DNA from: an uncultured Acetatifactor sp. | GTDB taxonomy: Bacteria; Bacillota; Clostridia; Lachnospirales; Lachnospiraceae | Length of the DNA: 64,000 nt | Assembly: GCA_910587555.1 (NCBI GenBank) | Contig: CAJULV010000014.1 | Location: forward strand, 10,280-74,279 | Direction: 5' to 3' | In this document: piece by piece, positions 8,300-17,147 of the stretch | Position numbering within the stretch: position 1 is the stretch's first letter | How the letters are laid out: each line of letters begins with the position of its first letter | Position numbers and translations under genes: made by a program | Notes under the pieces: generated by a model | Databases searched by the model: none | Told to the model about the DNA's origin: nothing | The model's input: only the letters and a program-made list of their open reading frames with translations

Positions 8300-8935
8300 A
8301 TGGATCTATTTATGGATAAGCTGTCTTCGAAGTCGACAGCGCAGGAGATTATCAAGGCGAACACGGCAGCGGACGTGGAGGAGCTGAACAGATGGAAAAA
8401 GCAGGCCGCCGACTACAGCGAATGTCTGATGAAAATGCATAAGCTGGTGGACGAGGGACTGACGAAGCTGGCATGCAGCCAGGTGGAAACCGTTGCGCTG
8501 GGAGGACTTGTGGAGGAAAACGCCGAGGGAATCAGAATGCTGCAGCAGGATACGGAGAGTTTTAAGCTGCTCCTGGAGCGGCTGCAGGAACAGGTCGACA
8601 GTATGGGCAGTTCGGTTGCCGCACAGCTGGAATCCATCTCCCGGTCGCTGGAGGAGAAGGAGCCGGAAGCGCCGTCGGCGGAGCTTCTGGAGAGGCTGGA
8701 TGCCGTGGAGGAGAATGTACACAAGGAATGTGTAAAGGTGTACCGCAATGTGCAGGCCGTGATGGTGGAGGAGAGCGGCAAGCAGGCGGTGGACATTGAC
8801 AGGACGAAGATGCATGTGAAGAGTATGAAGAAAAAGGTCACCGCATTGCTGGTGATTGCCATATTCGGATTGCTGTCCGGCCTGGCAGGCGTGGTGCTGC
8901 AGATATTGAATATGATGAATTACAAGTTTTTTTAA
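8300..8935 (+). CDS. Coiled-coil protein with C-terminal membrane anchor, function unknown
   Basis: A 211-residue protein without a recognised domain. The first 170 residues are highly charged and helical with long heptad-like runs (for example around EENVHKECVKVYRNVQAV). A single hydrophobic segment, VTALLVIAIFGLLSGLAG, lies near residues 182-200, so the protein is probably tail-anchored with its bulk in the cytoplasm. A strong GGGAGG ribosome site precedes ATG 8300. Its position directly behind the alarmone synthetase suggests co-transcription, but nothing shows a functional link. I recall similar proteins in Lachnospiraceae without an assigned role. Confidence 0.7.
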   Translation: MDLFMDKLSSKSTAQEIIKANTAADVEELNRWKKQAADYSECLMKMHKLVDEGLTKLACSQVETVALGGLVEENAEGIRMLQQDTESFKLLLERLQEQVDSMGSSVAAQLESISRSLEEKEPEAPSAELLERLDAVEENVHKECVKVYRNVQAVMVEESGKQAVDIDRTKMHVKSMKKKVTALLVIAIFGLLSGLAGVVLQILNMMNYKFF

Positions 8936-9013
8936 AGTCCGGCCCGGCAGGGCAGAACAGGAATGACCGGGGAATGCGGGGCAGCTTCCGGATAAAAGAG
9001 AGGATGGGCGAAA

Positions 9014-9580
9014 ATGATGGCAAAAGAGATCTGGAAACCGGGAAACATGCTCTACCCTCTGCCGGTGGTCCTGGTGAGCGTGGCGGACGGAGACGGGAGA
9101 TACAATCTGATTACAATAGCCTGGGCGGGCACGGTATGCACGAATCCGCCCATGGTCAGCATTTCCGTCCGTCCGGAACGATATTCCTATCCCATTCTGC
9201 GGGAAACGGGGGAGTTTGTGATTAACCTGGCAACCAGGGAACTGGCATATGCCACGGATTACTGCGGCGTGAAAAGCGGCAGGGATGTGGACAAATTCAG
9301 CGCATTGGGGCTGACGGCACTTCCGGGAGAAAAAGTCCGGGCGCCGCTTCTGGGAGAGAGTCCTGTGAACATTGAGTGTAAAGTGGTACAGGTGACGGAG
9401 CTGGGATCCCATCATATGTTTTTGGCGGAGGTGGCGGCTGTCCATGCGGACGGGAAATATATGGACGGCAAACACAAATTTCATTTGGACAAGGCTGAAC
9501 CCATTGTCTATTCCCACGGCGCTTATTTTGTGTGCGGAGAACAGCTGGGGACTTTCGGGTACAGCGTGAAGAAGCGATAA
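9014..9580 (+). CDS. Flavin reductase-like FMN-binding protein (flavoredoxin type)
   Basis: Cytoplasmic FMN-binding split-barrel protein of 188 residues. Such proteins reduce free flavin or act as flavoredoxin-like electron carriers in anaerobes. The family pattern is clear: LYPLPVVLVSV at the start, LITIAWAGTVCTNPPMVSISVR with the conserved NPP(M) turn (about residues 33-54), ETGEFVINLA, a C-terminal HHMFLAEV segment, and a YFVCGEQLGTFG end typical of the flavoredoxin subgroup. Either ATG 9014 or 9017 could be used. The partner and donor are unknown. A terminator follows. Confidence 0.85.
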   Translation: MMAKEIWKPGNMLYPLPVVLVSVADGDGRYNLITIAWAGTVCTNPPMVSISVRPERYSYPILRETGEFVINLATRELAYATDYCGVKSGRDVDKFSALGLTALPGEKVRAPLLGESPVNIECKVVQVTELGSHHMFLAEVAAVHADGKYMDGKHKFHLDKAEPIVYSHGAYFVCGEQLGTFGYSVKKR

Positions 9581-9599
9581 TCTGACTTCATTTCAGGCA

Positions 9600-9624
9600 G
9601 GGCGTGTTTCGGTACGCCTTTTTT
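9600..9624 (+). terminator. Intrinsic terminator after the flavin reductase
   Basis: GGCGT (9601-9605), 8-nt loop, ACGCC (9614-9618) followed by six Ts. The stem is short but the T-run is clear. Confidence 0.6.
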
Positions 9625-9721
9625 GGACGGATAGGGGCGGGATGAAGCGCCTTTTCCCGCGTCGGCGGGAATATGTATAAAATATATCTGAGCGGGTAAA
9701 ATACGATGGAGGGATTGCTTT

Positions 9722-9766
9722 ATGCTGCTGCGGAGCCGGCGCCGCATGAAGGGCAACCCGGAATAA
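9722..9766 (+). CDS. Possible 14-codon Arg-rich leader ORF
   Basis: ATG 9722 with GGAGGG at 9708-9713 (8-nt spacing) opens a 14-residue frame reading MLLRSRRRMKGNPE, then TAA. It ends 65 nt before the M23 peptidase gene. It is far too short to judge by coding statistics; it is listed because the ribosome site is better than that of the following gene. Confidence 0.2.
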   Translation: MLLRSRRRMKGNPE

Positions 9767-9831
9767 GAACAGATGTTCGGTAATGGAAGGAGCCGGCTGT
9801 TTTCGGACGGGGCATCGGAATTGGAAAACGT

Positions 9832-11403
9832 ATGAAAAAGAAAATGAATGATAAAAAGTACAGGTTTACATATATTAAGGCCACATTGGGCACCCTGTTG
9901 ATAGGAGTCCTATTTCTGAAGGGATACACGCCCTTTGAACCTACGGGAGAGAATTTTTTCCATATCCAGGTCAACGGCAGGGATGTGGGCACCCTGGGCG
10001 ACAGGGACCGGATAGAGGAACTGCTTCTGCAGGCGAGGAAAAATGTGGCGGCATCCAGCGATGAGCTGGTATTCATGAAGGCGGATATGTCCGTAACGGG
10101 TGAGGAGGTACTCTGGGGAGAGACGGACAGGGAAGAGGATGTGGTGGAGAGGATGGAAGAGGCGCTGAGAAGCAGCATCCGGGAAACCCTTCACCGGGCC
10201 TACACATTGAAAATCAATGAGTATACCATCAATCTGGCCAGCATGGAGGAGGTGCGCCGGCTTCTCCAGGCGGCGCTGGACAAGTACGGCGGCGCCGGCA
10301 CATTTTCCGTGGAGATTAAGGGGGAAGAAGAACGGGAATTCAGTGTCCTTACCGCCGGTGTAATTGACAGCCGGCAGCAGGAGGAAGAAGAACGGTGCCA
10401 GGGCATGGAGGGCGGTGTTCAAAGCTTTTTCTCGGAGCTTACAGGGGAACCCCAAAGGACGGAACCCCGGAATTTTGAGGATTTCGAACTGGGAATCCGG
10501 ACCATGGGCTTTGCGGAGAACGTGGAGATTGTGGAGGTATATCTGCCGGAAAGCCAGCTGACGCCCGTGGAGGAAGCCATCAACCTGGTCATTATGGAAC
10601 AGGAGACCCCCAGCATCTACGAGGTAGTGTCAGGCGATACCCTGTCGGAGATATCCATCAAGGTGAACATTCCCATGGAGACAATCATTGCCATGAATGA
10701 TTTCCTGGAGGACGAGAACACCATGCTCCGCGTAGGGGACGAGCTGCTGATTACGGTACCCGAACCTGAACTGTCCGTGAACAGGGTGGAGGAGGAATAT
10801 TACGAGGAAATATATGACGCAGATGTCATTTATGTGGAAAATGACAACTGGTATACCACGGATATGGTGGTGCGTCAGCAGCCTTCGGCAGGATTTCGAA
10901 AGGTAATTGCGGATGTGTCCTATGTAAATGACAAGGAGACGGGCAGGGAGATTATCAAGGAAGAAGTGGTTATGGAGGCTGTGGCCAAGGTTGTGGAACG
11001 GGGCACGAAGATTCCGCCTACGTATATCAAACCGATTTCCGGCGGAAGGAAGAGTTCGGGCTTCGGCAGGCGCTCCGCACCCAAGAGAGGCGCCAGCTCC
11101 TACCATAAGGGGATCGACTGGGCGACACCTACGGGAACGGCTGTCTATGCATCCTGCGGCGGTACGGTGGTCAAGGCCGGATGGGGAAGCGGTTACGGAT
11201 ACGTGGTTTATATTGACCATGAAGACGGCAGGCAGACCAGGTACGGGCATCTGAGCAAAGTGCTGGTATCGGCGGGGCAGAAGGTGAAGCAGGGAGAGAA
11301 AATCGCTCTCAGCGGCAATACCGGCGTCAGCACAGGACCCCATGTTCATTTCGAAATCCTGATAAACGGTGTCCAGGTAGACCCGCTGAAATATCTGGAT
11401 TAA
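9832..11403 (+). CDS. M23 family metallopeptidase with LysM and G5 domains
   Basis: Membrane-anchored or secreted peptidoglycan endopeptidase of 523 residues. In order: a short basic start, one membrane helix (about residues 18-30), a long helical/beta region, a LysM domain (about 261-309, VVSGDTLSEISIKVNI), a G5 domain (about 315-395) and a C-terminal M23 LytM domain (about 409-523). Zinc ligands are visible: H425 and D429 in YHKGID, and H504/H506 in GPHVHFE, so the enzyme should be active rather than a degenerate EnvC-type activator. It likely cuts peptide crosslinks during wall growth or division. The ribosome site is weak (GGAA). murA follows about 100 nt downstream. Confidence 0.9.
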   Translation: MKKKMNDKKYRFTYIKATLGTLLIGVLFLKGYTPFEPTGENFFHIQVNGRDVGTLGDRDRIEELLLQARKNVAASSDELVFMKADMSVTGEEVLWGETDREEDVVERMEEALRSSIRETLHRAYTLKINEYTINLASMEEVRRLLQAALDKYGGAGTFSVEIKGEEEREFSVLTAGVIDSRQQEEEERCQGMEGGVQSFFSELTGEPQRTEPRNFEDFELGIRTMGFAENVEIVEVYLPESQLTPVEEAINLVIMEQETPSIYEVVSGDTLSEISIKVNIPMETIIAMNDFLEDENTMLRVGDELLITVPEPELSVNRVEEEYYEEIYDADVIYVENDNWYTTDMVVRQQPSAGFRKVIADVSYVNDKETGREIIKEEVVMEAVAKVVERGTKIPPTYIKPISGGRKSSGFGRRSAPKRGASSYHKGIDWATPTGTAVYASCGGTVVKAGWGSGYGYVVYIDHEDGRQTRYGHLSKVLVSAGQKVKQGEKIALSGNTGVSTGPHVHFEILINGVQVDPLKYLD

Positions 11404-11505
11404 GATCTTAGAATATATGTTCTGTTTACAAATAAGAGAAAGTATGATAACATGGCTTTTGTTGAAAAAAGGACGGGGCGCTGACCCCGAGCAGAGGAAA
11501 ATCGA

Positions 11506-12801
11506 ATGGAACAATATGTGATCAAGGGCGGGAATCCGTTGGTAGGGGATGTGGAGATAGCAGGAGCCAAGAATGCGGCGCTTCCTATCTTTGCGGCGGC
11601 GGCCATGGCGGATGAGACCGTATATATAGATAACATTCCCGATGTACGTGATATTGATGTGATGCTGGGCGCGTTGAGCAGTACAGGCGTGATGGTGAAG
11701 AAGGTCAGCCGGCACAAGGTTATGATTAACGGAGGTAATGTTCACAATCTTACGGTAGACAGCGAAGGGTGTAAGAAAATCAGAGGTTCCTACTATCTTC
11801 TTGGGGCGTTTCTGGGAAAGTATAAATATGCCGAGGTGGTGCTTCCCGGCGGCTGCGACATCGGAAGCCGGGCTGTAGACCAGCACCTGAAAGGCTTCCG
11901 TGCGTTGGGGGCGGAGGTCATTATCGAACACGGATTGATCAAGGCGAAGGCCGAGCGTCTGCGCGGCGGCCATATCTATATGGACAAGGTCAGTGTGGGG
12001 GCCACCATCAATGTGATGATGGCGGCCACGCTGGCGGAAGGCATGACCATTATAGAGAACTGTGCGAAGGAACCCCATGTGGTGGATGTGGCCAATTTCC
12101 TGAACAGCTGCGGGGCCAACGTGAAGGGCGCCGGCACGGACGTCATCAGGATACGCGGTGTGGCAAGGCTGCACGGTGCGGACTACACCATCATTCCGGA
12201 TCAGATTGAAGCGGGCACCTTCATGTTCGCAGCAGCAGTGACCAAAGGGGATGTGACGGTGAAGAACGTGATCCCCAAGCATCTGGAGTCCATCACGGCT
12301 AAGCTTCTTGAAATCGGGTGCGAGGTGGAGGAGGCGGATGACTGTATCCGTGTCGTGGCCGCCAAGCCGCCCATGCATACCCAGGTGAGGACGCTTCCCT
12401 ATCCCGGATTCCCCACGGATATGCAGCCCCAGATTACGGTGGCGCTTGCCCTGGCCAAGGGAACCAGCATCGTGACGGAGAGTATCTTTGAGAACCGCTT
12501 TAAATATGTGGAAGAGCTTGTCCGCATGGGAGCCGATATCAAAGTGGAAGGCGGCGACACGGCCATCATTGACGGTGTGCCCAGGTACACGGGAGCCAGC
12601 ATTACGGTTCCGGACCTGCGCGGCGGCGCGGCCCTTGTGATAGCGGCGCTGGCGGCAGAGGGCTTTTCCACGGTGGACAATATCAAGTATGTGGAAAGAG
12701 GCTATGAAGACTTTCATATCAAGCTACAGAGCCTGGGCGCTCAGATAGAGCTGGTGGAGACAGATAAAGAGCTTCAGAAATTTAAGCTGAAGGTGGGATA
12801 A
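11506..12801 (+). CDS. murA: UDP-N-acetylglucosamine 1-carboxyvinyltransferase
   Basis: First committed step of peptidoglycan synthesis: transfers enolpyruvate from PEP to UDP-GlcNAc in the cytoplasm. The protein has 431 residues, in the normal EPSP-synthase-like two-domain range. K22 in AGAKNA and the catalytic C117 in PGGCDIGSR are both present; since the Cys is retained rather than replaced by Asp, fosfomycin sensitivity would be expected at the target level. SRAVD replaces the more usual SRPID. The C-terminal PGFPTDMQPQ loop is intact. Clostridia often carry two murA paralogues; only this one is in the window. Confidence 0.96.
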   Translation: MEQYVIKGGNPLVGDVEIAGAKNAALPIFAAAAMADETVYIDNIPDVRDIDVMLGALSSTGVMVKKVSRHKVMINGGNVHNLTVDSEGCKKIRGSYYLLGAFLGKYKYAEVVLPGGCDIGSRAVDQHLKGFRALGAEVIIEHGLIKAKAERLRGGHIYMDKVSVGATINVMMAATLAEGMTIIENCAKEPHVVDVANFLNSCGANVKGAGTDVIRIRGVARLHGADYTIIPDQIEAGTFMFAAAVTKGDVTVKNVIPKHLESITAKLLEIGCEVEEADDCIRVVAAKPPMHTQVRTLPYPGFPTDMQPQITVALALAKGTSIVTESIFENRFKYVEELVRMGADIKVEGGDTAIIDGVPRYTGASITVPDLRGGAALVIAALAAEGFSTVDNIKYVERGYEDFHIKLQSLGAQIELVETDKELQKFKLKVG

Positions 12802-12943
12802 AACTGAATTTGCGGCGAAGAAGGGCCCTTGTTGCCATGTCACCGGCAGCAGGGGTGTTTTTATGCCTGCAGGGGAACAGGCGTATGCCCGAAAATCTGC
12901 CGGGCAGCGCTGTTTTCACCGTATTTCGGCATTTGCGCATACC

Positions 12944-12972
12944 TTGACAAGGATAGTAAAATGCGGTATGAT
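12944..12972 (+). promoter_or_regulatory. Sigma-A promoter for the lipoprotein and pilus genes
   Basis: TTGACA (12944-12949), 17-nt spacer, TATGAT (12967-12972), about 85 nt before the lipoprotein start. It may drive the whole run to 18278, since no terminator was seen within it. Confidence 0.75.
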
Positions 12973-13057
12973 TAGAAAAATATGGTAGCGTCCGAAATAC
13001 TGACAAACGGCAAGGAAGCGGATGGCTTCGTGCCGTGTGAAGGCATGGAGAGGTGGT

Positions 13058-14086
13058 GTGAAATCTATGGGGCGTAAAGCAGGCCTGCGCCTTGTGCCGG
13101 TGGTGCTGTCGTTTGCGTGCCTGTTTGGGTGCGGCAGCCCGGAACCGGAGAGAAATAATGGAACAGCCGGAGGGGACACGGCGTCTTCACAGCCTCAGGC
13201 AGGCAGTACCTCGCAGGTGCAGGAGGTGGAGGACACCCGGGAACCGGCGGATTTTGAGCCGTATCAGGCACCGGAGTTTGCCGATTCTGTTTTTCAGGCG
13301 GATATGGCGGAGGGAAACGACAGTGTCCTCCTGGATTTATCCAGTGTCCACCTGGGCTACGGAGCCGTTTCTGCGAAGGCGGATTCCAGAGTCAAGCTGC
13401 AGATAACGACGGACGGGGCGAATGATCCCAAATATACTTACGACGTCCCCACGGACGGTACGCCGATCATCTTTCCGCTTACCGGGGGAGACGGGCACTA
13501 TACCTTTTTCGTGGGAGAAAACGTGTCGGATACAAAATATGCCCAGCTTTACAAGACGGAATGTGACGTGAAGCTGAAGGACGAATTTCAGCCTTTTCTC
13601 CGTCCCAGCGTGTATGTCAATTACAGCAGGGATTCCGAATGTGTCGGCAAGGCGGCGGAACTGGCTGCAAATGCGGAGACCGCTCTTGACGTGGTGGAGG
13701 CGGTATATCAATATGTCTGTGACAATGTTACGTATGATAAGGAACTGGCCGCTCAGGTACAGGAGAATCCGAAGGTCAAATATGTGCCGGATCTGGACCA
13801 GGTGCTGAAGTCGGGGAAGGGAATCTGCTTTGACTATGCTTCTCTGGCGGCCGCCATGCTCCGCAGCCAGGGGATTCCCGTCAAGATGGTATTCGGCGAC
13901 GTATCTCCCAATAACGTCTATCATGCGTGGAATATGTTTTACACGGAACAGACCGGCTGGGTAAGCGTGCATTTTGAAGTGAAATCCGGGGACTGGAACC
14001 GTCTGGATCTGACGTTTTCTGCCAACGGCGCGGACGATACTTTCATCGGAGACGGCAGCAATTATCTGGATCAACTATATTATTGA
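13058..14086 (+). CDS. Transglutaminase-like lipoprotein
   Basis: A predicted lipoprotein of 342 residues with a transglutaminase-core (papain-fold) domain. Basic N-terminus, hydrophobic segment and lipobox LFGC (mature Cys at about residue 25), then a Ser/Gln/Gly-rich linker, a beta domain, and the catalytic domain in the last 150 residues. The triad is visible: Cys in GKGICFDYASLAAAMLR, His in VYHAWNMFY and Asp in RLDLTF. Such proteins act as surface proteases or peptide-modifying enzymes; the substrate is unknown. GTG 13058 is preferred as start because GGAGAGG (13047-13053) is 4 nt upstream; ATG 13067 is an alternative. It precedes the pilus-like genes by 70 nt and may belong with them. 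Confidence 0.8.
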   Translation: MKSMGRKAGLRLVPVVLSFACLFGCGSPEPERNNGTAGGDTASSQPQAGSTSQVQEVEDTREPADFEPYQAPEFADSVFQADMAEGNDSVLLDLSSVHLGYGAVSAKADSRVKLQITTDGANDPKYTYDVPTDGTPIIFPLTGGDGHYTFFVGENVSDTKYAQLYKTECDVKLKDEFQPFLRPSVYVNYSRDSECVGKAAELAANAETALDVVEAVYQYVCDNVTYDKELAAQVQENPKVKYVPDLDQVLKSGKGICFDYASLAAAMLRSQGIPVKMVFGDVSPNNVYHAWNMFYTEQTGWVSVHFEVKSGDWNRLDLTFSANGADDTFIGDGSNYLDQLYY

Positions 14087-14156
14087 CGGAATTTCGTATA
14101 TGCTGCCGTGGGGTACGGCAGCGGACGAGAACGGAGTTCCGGTTTGGAGGGAAGAT

Positions 14157-15200
14157 ATGAGAGGTAGGAAACTGGATAGTCTGGGGGTCAGCGCGTTCTG
14201 CGAGAGCATGGCTATGATGGTGCAGTCCGGAATCCAGATGGACGAAGCCGTGGCGCTCCTTAAATCCGGCGGAGGGCAGGGCGGCTGCCTGGAAGACGGG
14301 CTTGTGGTCATGCAGGCGGAGACGGAGGCGGGCAAAGGGCTTTCCGTCGCCATGGAAGCAGCGGGGATTTTTCCGGAATATGCCGTCCGAATGGTGGCGG
14401 CGGGAGAGAGCGCCGGACGTCTGGAGGACGTATTGTTCCAGCTGGCCAGGTACTATGCGGACCAGAAGGCCATGACGGATAAATTAAAGAACTCGGTACT
14501 GTACCCGGTGGCGATGCTGGCCATTATCATTGTGGTGCTGGCAGTGATGCTGACCATGGTGCTGCCCGCGTTTACGGATGTCTATGACAGGCTGACCGGG
14601 AGCATGGCCGCATCTTCCTATTCTTATGTGAGGTGGGCATATGTACTCTGCTGGGCGGCGCTGGCGGTGATGCTGGTGCTGGCGGCGGTGCTTACGGCGG
14701 GATTTATTCTGTGGAACAGTAAAAAGCGCGCCGTGATGGAACGCATACTGGGAAAGATTCCCGCCTGCGCCGCCATATTGGAGAGCCTGGGAATGTTTCG
14801 CTTTACCGCCGCGCTGTCCACTTTTCTGGCCAGCGGTGAGATGCAGGATATCGCAGTGGCGGAGAGCGTGAAGATGACCTCCTGCAGGCCGGTGGAAGAG
14901 AAGGTAAACCGCTGTGCAGGGCGGATGAGCCAGGGGCACGGCATAGCCCAGGCAGCGTATGACGAGGGCTTGTTTGAGCCGGTTTACGGGAGAATGCTTC
15001 TGGCCGGGGAACGCAGCGGCAGCCTGGAGTCGGTACTACGGAAGCTGACAAACCTGCTGGCGGAGCACTGCTCCAACCTGGTGGAGCGGCTGGTGGGCAT
15101 TGTGGACCCCGTTCTGTCAGGAATCCTGATGCTGACGGTGGGACTGTCGCTGCTGAGCATTATGCTGCCGCTGATCGGCATGATGAATTCCATCGGATAA
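14157..15200 (+). CDS. Type II secretion/type IV pilus inner-membrane platform protein (GspF/PilC)
   Basis: Polytopic platform protein that couples the cytoplasmic ATPase to pilin extraction or insertion. It is 347 residues with two T2SSF domains, each carrying the family pattern: AGESAGRLEDVLFQLARYY (about residue 80) in the first and AGERSGSLESVLRKL in the second. Three membrane helices lie after the first domain and at the C-terminus. ATG 14157 has GGAGG at a 6-nt spacing; a frame from 14100 is longer but has no site. It heads a cluster of four small membrane-anchored proteins and PilT. Confidence 0.88.
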   Translation: MRGRKLDSLGVSAFCESMAMMVQSGIQMDEAVALLKSGGGQGGCLEDGLVVMQAETEAGKGLSVAMEAAGIFPEYAVRMVAAGESAGRLEDVLFQLARYYADQKAMTDKLKNSVLYPVAMLAIIIVVLAVMLTMVLPAFTDVYDRLTGSMAASSYSYVRWAYVLCWAALAVMLVLAAVLTAGFILWNSKKRAVMERILGKIPACAAILESLGMFRFTAALSTFLASGEMQDIAVAESVKMTSCRPVEEKVNRCAGRMSQGHGIAQAAYDEGLFEPVYGRMLLAGERSGSLESVLRKLTNLLAEHCSNLVERLVGIVDPVLSGILMLTVGLSLLSIMLPLIGMMNSIG

Positions 15201-15255
15201 GGCAGGCGGATGTGAAGGATCTGATGTGTGGGCAGACAGTTCGGAGGGGATGCCA

Positions 15256-15573
15256 ATGTATGTTGACAGAAAACGCAGACGGTGGCCATGGCTGGTACTG
15301 GCAGCGGCAGCAGTTGCGGCTGTCCTGATTGGATGGCAGCTGGCGTCGTCGGCTTCGGGCCGGGATATGGAGGAAGAAAGCATCGCAGCCCTGAGGGAGG
15401 CGGTGGAGCGCAGCGCAAGGCAGTGCTATGTGGTGGAGGGGTTCTATCCGCCCAGCCTGGACTATCTGGAGGAGAATTACGGCCTTCAGATCAATACGGA
15501 CGAATTCCGTGTATATTATGATGTGTTCGCCTCCAATATAGCGCCGTCCATACAGGTACTCAGCAGGCAGTAG
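15256..15573 (+). CDS. Pseudopilin-like small membrane protein
   Basis: A 105-residue protein with a basic N-terminus (DRKRRRW), one membrane helix and a short external domain. The stretch AVERSARQCYVVEGFYPPSL resembles the helix-to-loop region of GspG-type pseudopilins (aromatic, G-x-YP). The classic prepilin cleavage motif (G before F-T-L-x-E) is not visible. Start 15256 has GGAGGGG 6 nt upstream. Assigned as a pilus-cluster component by position and architecture only. Confidence 0.6.
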   Translation: MYVDRKRRRWPWLVLAAAAVAAVLIGWQLASSASGRDMEEESIAALREAVERSARQCYVVEGFYPPSLDYLEENYGLQINTDEFRVYYDVFASNIAPSIQVLSRQ

Positions 15574-15645
15574 GGAACGCCTGGGGCGGCAGATAGTTTC
15601 GATGCGGGGGTATAAAGCCTGCATGGAGGAAAGGGGAGCCGGATC

Positions 15646-16125
15646 ATGAAGAAAAGCGGCGGTTCGCTGGTGGGATTTTATACGATGGGTGTTGCCTGTC
15701 TTTTTCTGGCGGTCTTTTTTCTGACGGTTGTCTTCGGGGCGCAGACCTACCGCGGCATTGTGGCGGGTCAGACGGGAAATAATGAAGCCAGGTCAATATT
15801 GTCTTATCTGACGACCTGTATGAAGGCAAATGATACGGGCGGCGCGGTGGAGGTCTACGAGGAGGACGGTGTGACGGTGCTGTCCATTGCGGACGGCAGC
15901 AGCGGGTACGGGCTTCGCATTTACCAGTATCAGGGAGAACTTCTTGAGGAGTACGGACGGCTGGGGGAAGCGCTGTATCCCGAGAACGCGCAGGTGATCG
16001 GAGAGACCGCCGCCTTTGAAGTGGAAGAGGTGGCGGAGAGGACCTTCTCTGTCATCACGGATGAGGGCAGGGTGCTGTTTCATGCCAGGTGCGGAGAAAT
16101 GACGGAGGCTGCGGCGGATGAGTAA
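15646..16125 (+). CDS. DUF4860-like small membrane protein of the pilus cluster
   Basis: A 159-residue protein with one N-terminal membrane helix (VACLFLAVFFLTVVFG) and an external, acidic, beta-rich domain. I associate this family with the DUF4860 name, but that is from memory. N-terminal anchor plus small globular domain is the layout of a minor pilin, although the residues before the helix (GSLVGFYTMG) lack the Glu-5 of true pilins. Its stop overlaps the next gene by 8 nt, which points to translational coupling. Confidence 0.6.
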   Translation: MKKSGGSLVGFYTMGVACLFLAVFFLTVVFGAQTYRGIVAGQTGNNEARSILSYLTTCMKANDTGGAVEVYEEDGVTVLSIADGSSGYGLRIYQYQGELLEEYGRLGEALYPENAQVIGETAAFEVEEVAERTFSVITDEGRVLFHARCGEMTEAAADE

Positions 16126-16600
16126 GAATGGCAGTTTGAGTAAAGATAAAGGAAAAAAGCGTCACAATACCGATTTTTATATAGAGACATTGATACTGAC
16201 CGTGGTATTGCTTGCAGTAATCCTTGTGCTGATTAAGGTGTTTGCCTTTTCGGCGGATTTGAGCGGCAGGGCCGGGAGGCTCACCAGGGCGGTGCATCTG
16301 GCGGAAAACGCGGCCGAGGCAGTGGCGGCGGCAGACAGCCCGGAGATGCTGCGCATGCTGATTGAGGAGGACGGCAATGTTCAGGAGGAGCGGGACGGGG
16401 CGGACGGCACGCTCCATGCATGGTATGACGAAGAGATGCGGCCGGCATCCGGGGGGCAGTTTCATGTAGAAGTGTCCTGGGAACCGGAGGCGGCAGGCAG
16501 TTTTGCGGAAAGTACCGTCAGCGTGTACTGGATGGAGGAAACGGAGCCGCTCTACGTGCTGGAGACAGGCGTTTACCTGAACGGGACGGCAGTACGGTGA
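16118..16600 (+). CDS. Minor-pilin-like membrane protein
   Basis: A 160-residue protein. After a 19-residue basic leader comes FYIETLILTVVLLAV, a long hydrophobic helix with a Glu near its start, reminiscent of a type IV pilin helix but without an obvious Gly cleavage site. The rest is an acidic external domain. It starts inside the end of the preceding gene (ATGAGTAA region). No known domain was recognised. Confidence 0.6.
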   Translation: MSKNGSLSKDKGKKRHNTDFYIETLILTVVLLAVILVLIKVFAFSADLSGRAGRLTRAVHLAENAAEAVAAADSPEMLRMLIEEDGNVQEERDGADGTLHAWYDEEMRPASGGQFHVEVSWEPEAAGSFAESTVSVYWMEETEPLYVLETGVYLNGTAVR

Positions 16601-16709
16601 GGAAGCCCGGCTTCCCCGACTTTTGGCATGGAAAGCATTTGATGAAAGGTAAAATCAGGAAGTGCCGGAAAATAACGGATAGTACACTTCCACAGGAGGG
16701 AGGCGCGGG

Positions 16710-17120
16710 ATGAAGCATATTCCGATCAGGCTGGGTCCGCTTGCACTGCTGCTGACAGTCATCAGCATCTGTATGGCCGTTTTGGGGATACTTTCTTTTA
16801 CGACAGCCCGTGCGGATTACAGTCTTGCAGAAAAATATGCGTCTACGGTGCAGGAGCGATATGCGCTGGAGAGAGCGGGGCAGGATTTTCTCCGCCAGGC
16901 GGGGGAGGCGCTGAAGGCGGGAGACCGTCTGGAAGGGCTTGCCGGGACGGAGACGGACGAGGACGGCATTACGCATAAGACGCTGGAATACGAAGAGGTC
17001 CGCCTGCTGATCGGAATTGTGCCAGAGGGGGACAGGGGATTCCGCGTTGTAGAGTGGCGGATACAGAAAGACTGGGAACCCGCAGGCAATGAGGGCAATC
17101 TTTGGGACGGATCGTTTTAG
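16710..17120 (+). CDS. Minor-pilin-like membrane protein
   Basis: A 136-residue protein with an N-terminal helix (LGPLALLLTVISICMAV) directly after a short basic leader with a Gly just before the helix, then a helical segment ending FLRQAGEALKAG and a small beta-rich acidic domain. The position after two similar proteins and 27 nt before pilT suggests a structural component of the pilus-like apparatus. GGAGGG precedes ATG 16710. Confidence 0.6.
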   Translation: MKHIPIRLGPLALLLTVISICMAVLGILSFTTARADYSLAEKYASTVQERYALERAGQDFLRQAGEALKAGDRLEGLAGTETDEDGITHKTLEYEEVRLLIGIVPEGDRGFRVVEWRIQKDWEPAGNEGNLWDGSF

Positions 17121-17147
17121 GCAGGCAATATAAATGGAAGGACGGGC

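Noticed and set aside
10630..12717. Open frame of 695 codons on the minus strand opposite the M23 peptidase and murA
   Set aside because: It crosses the intergenic region and is antisense to two well-supported genes.
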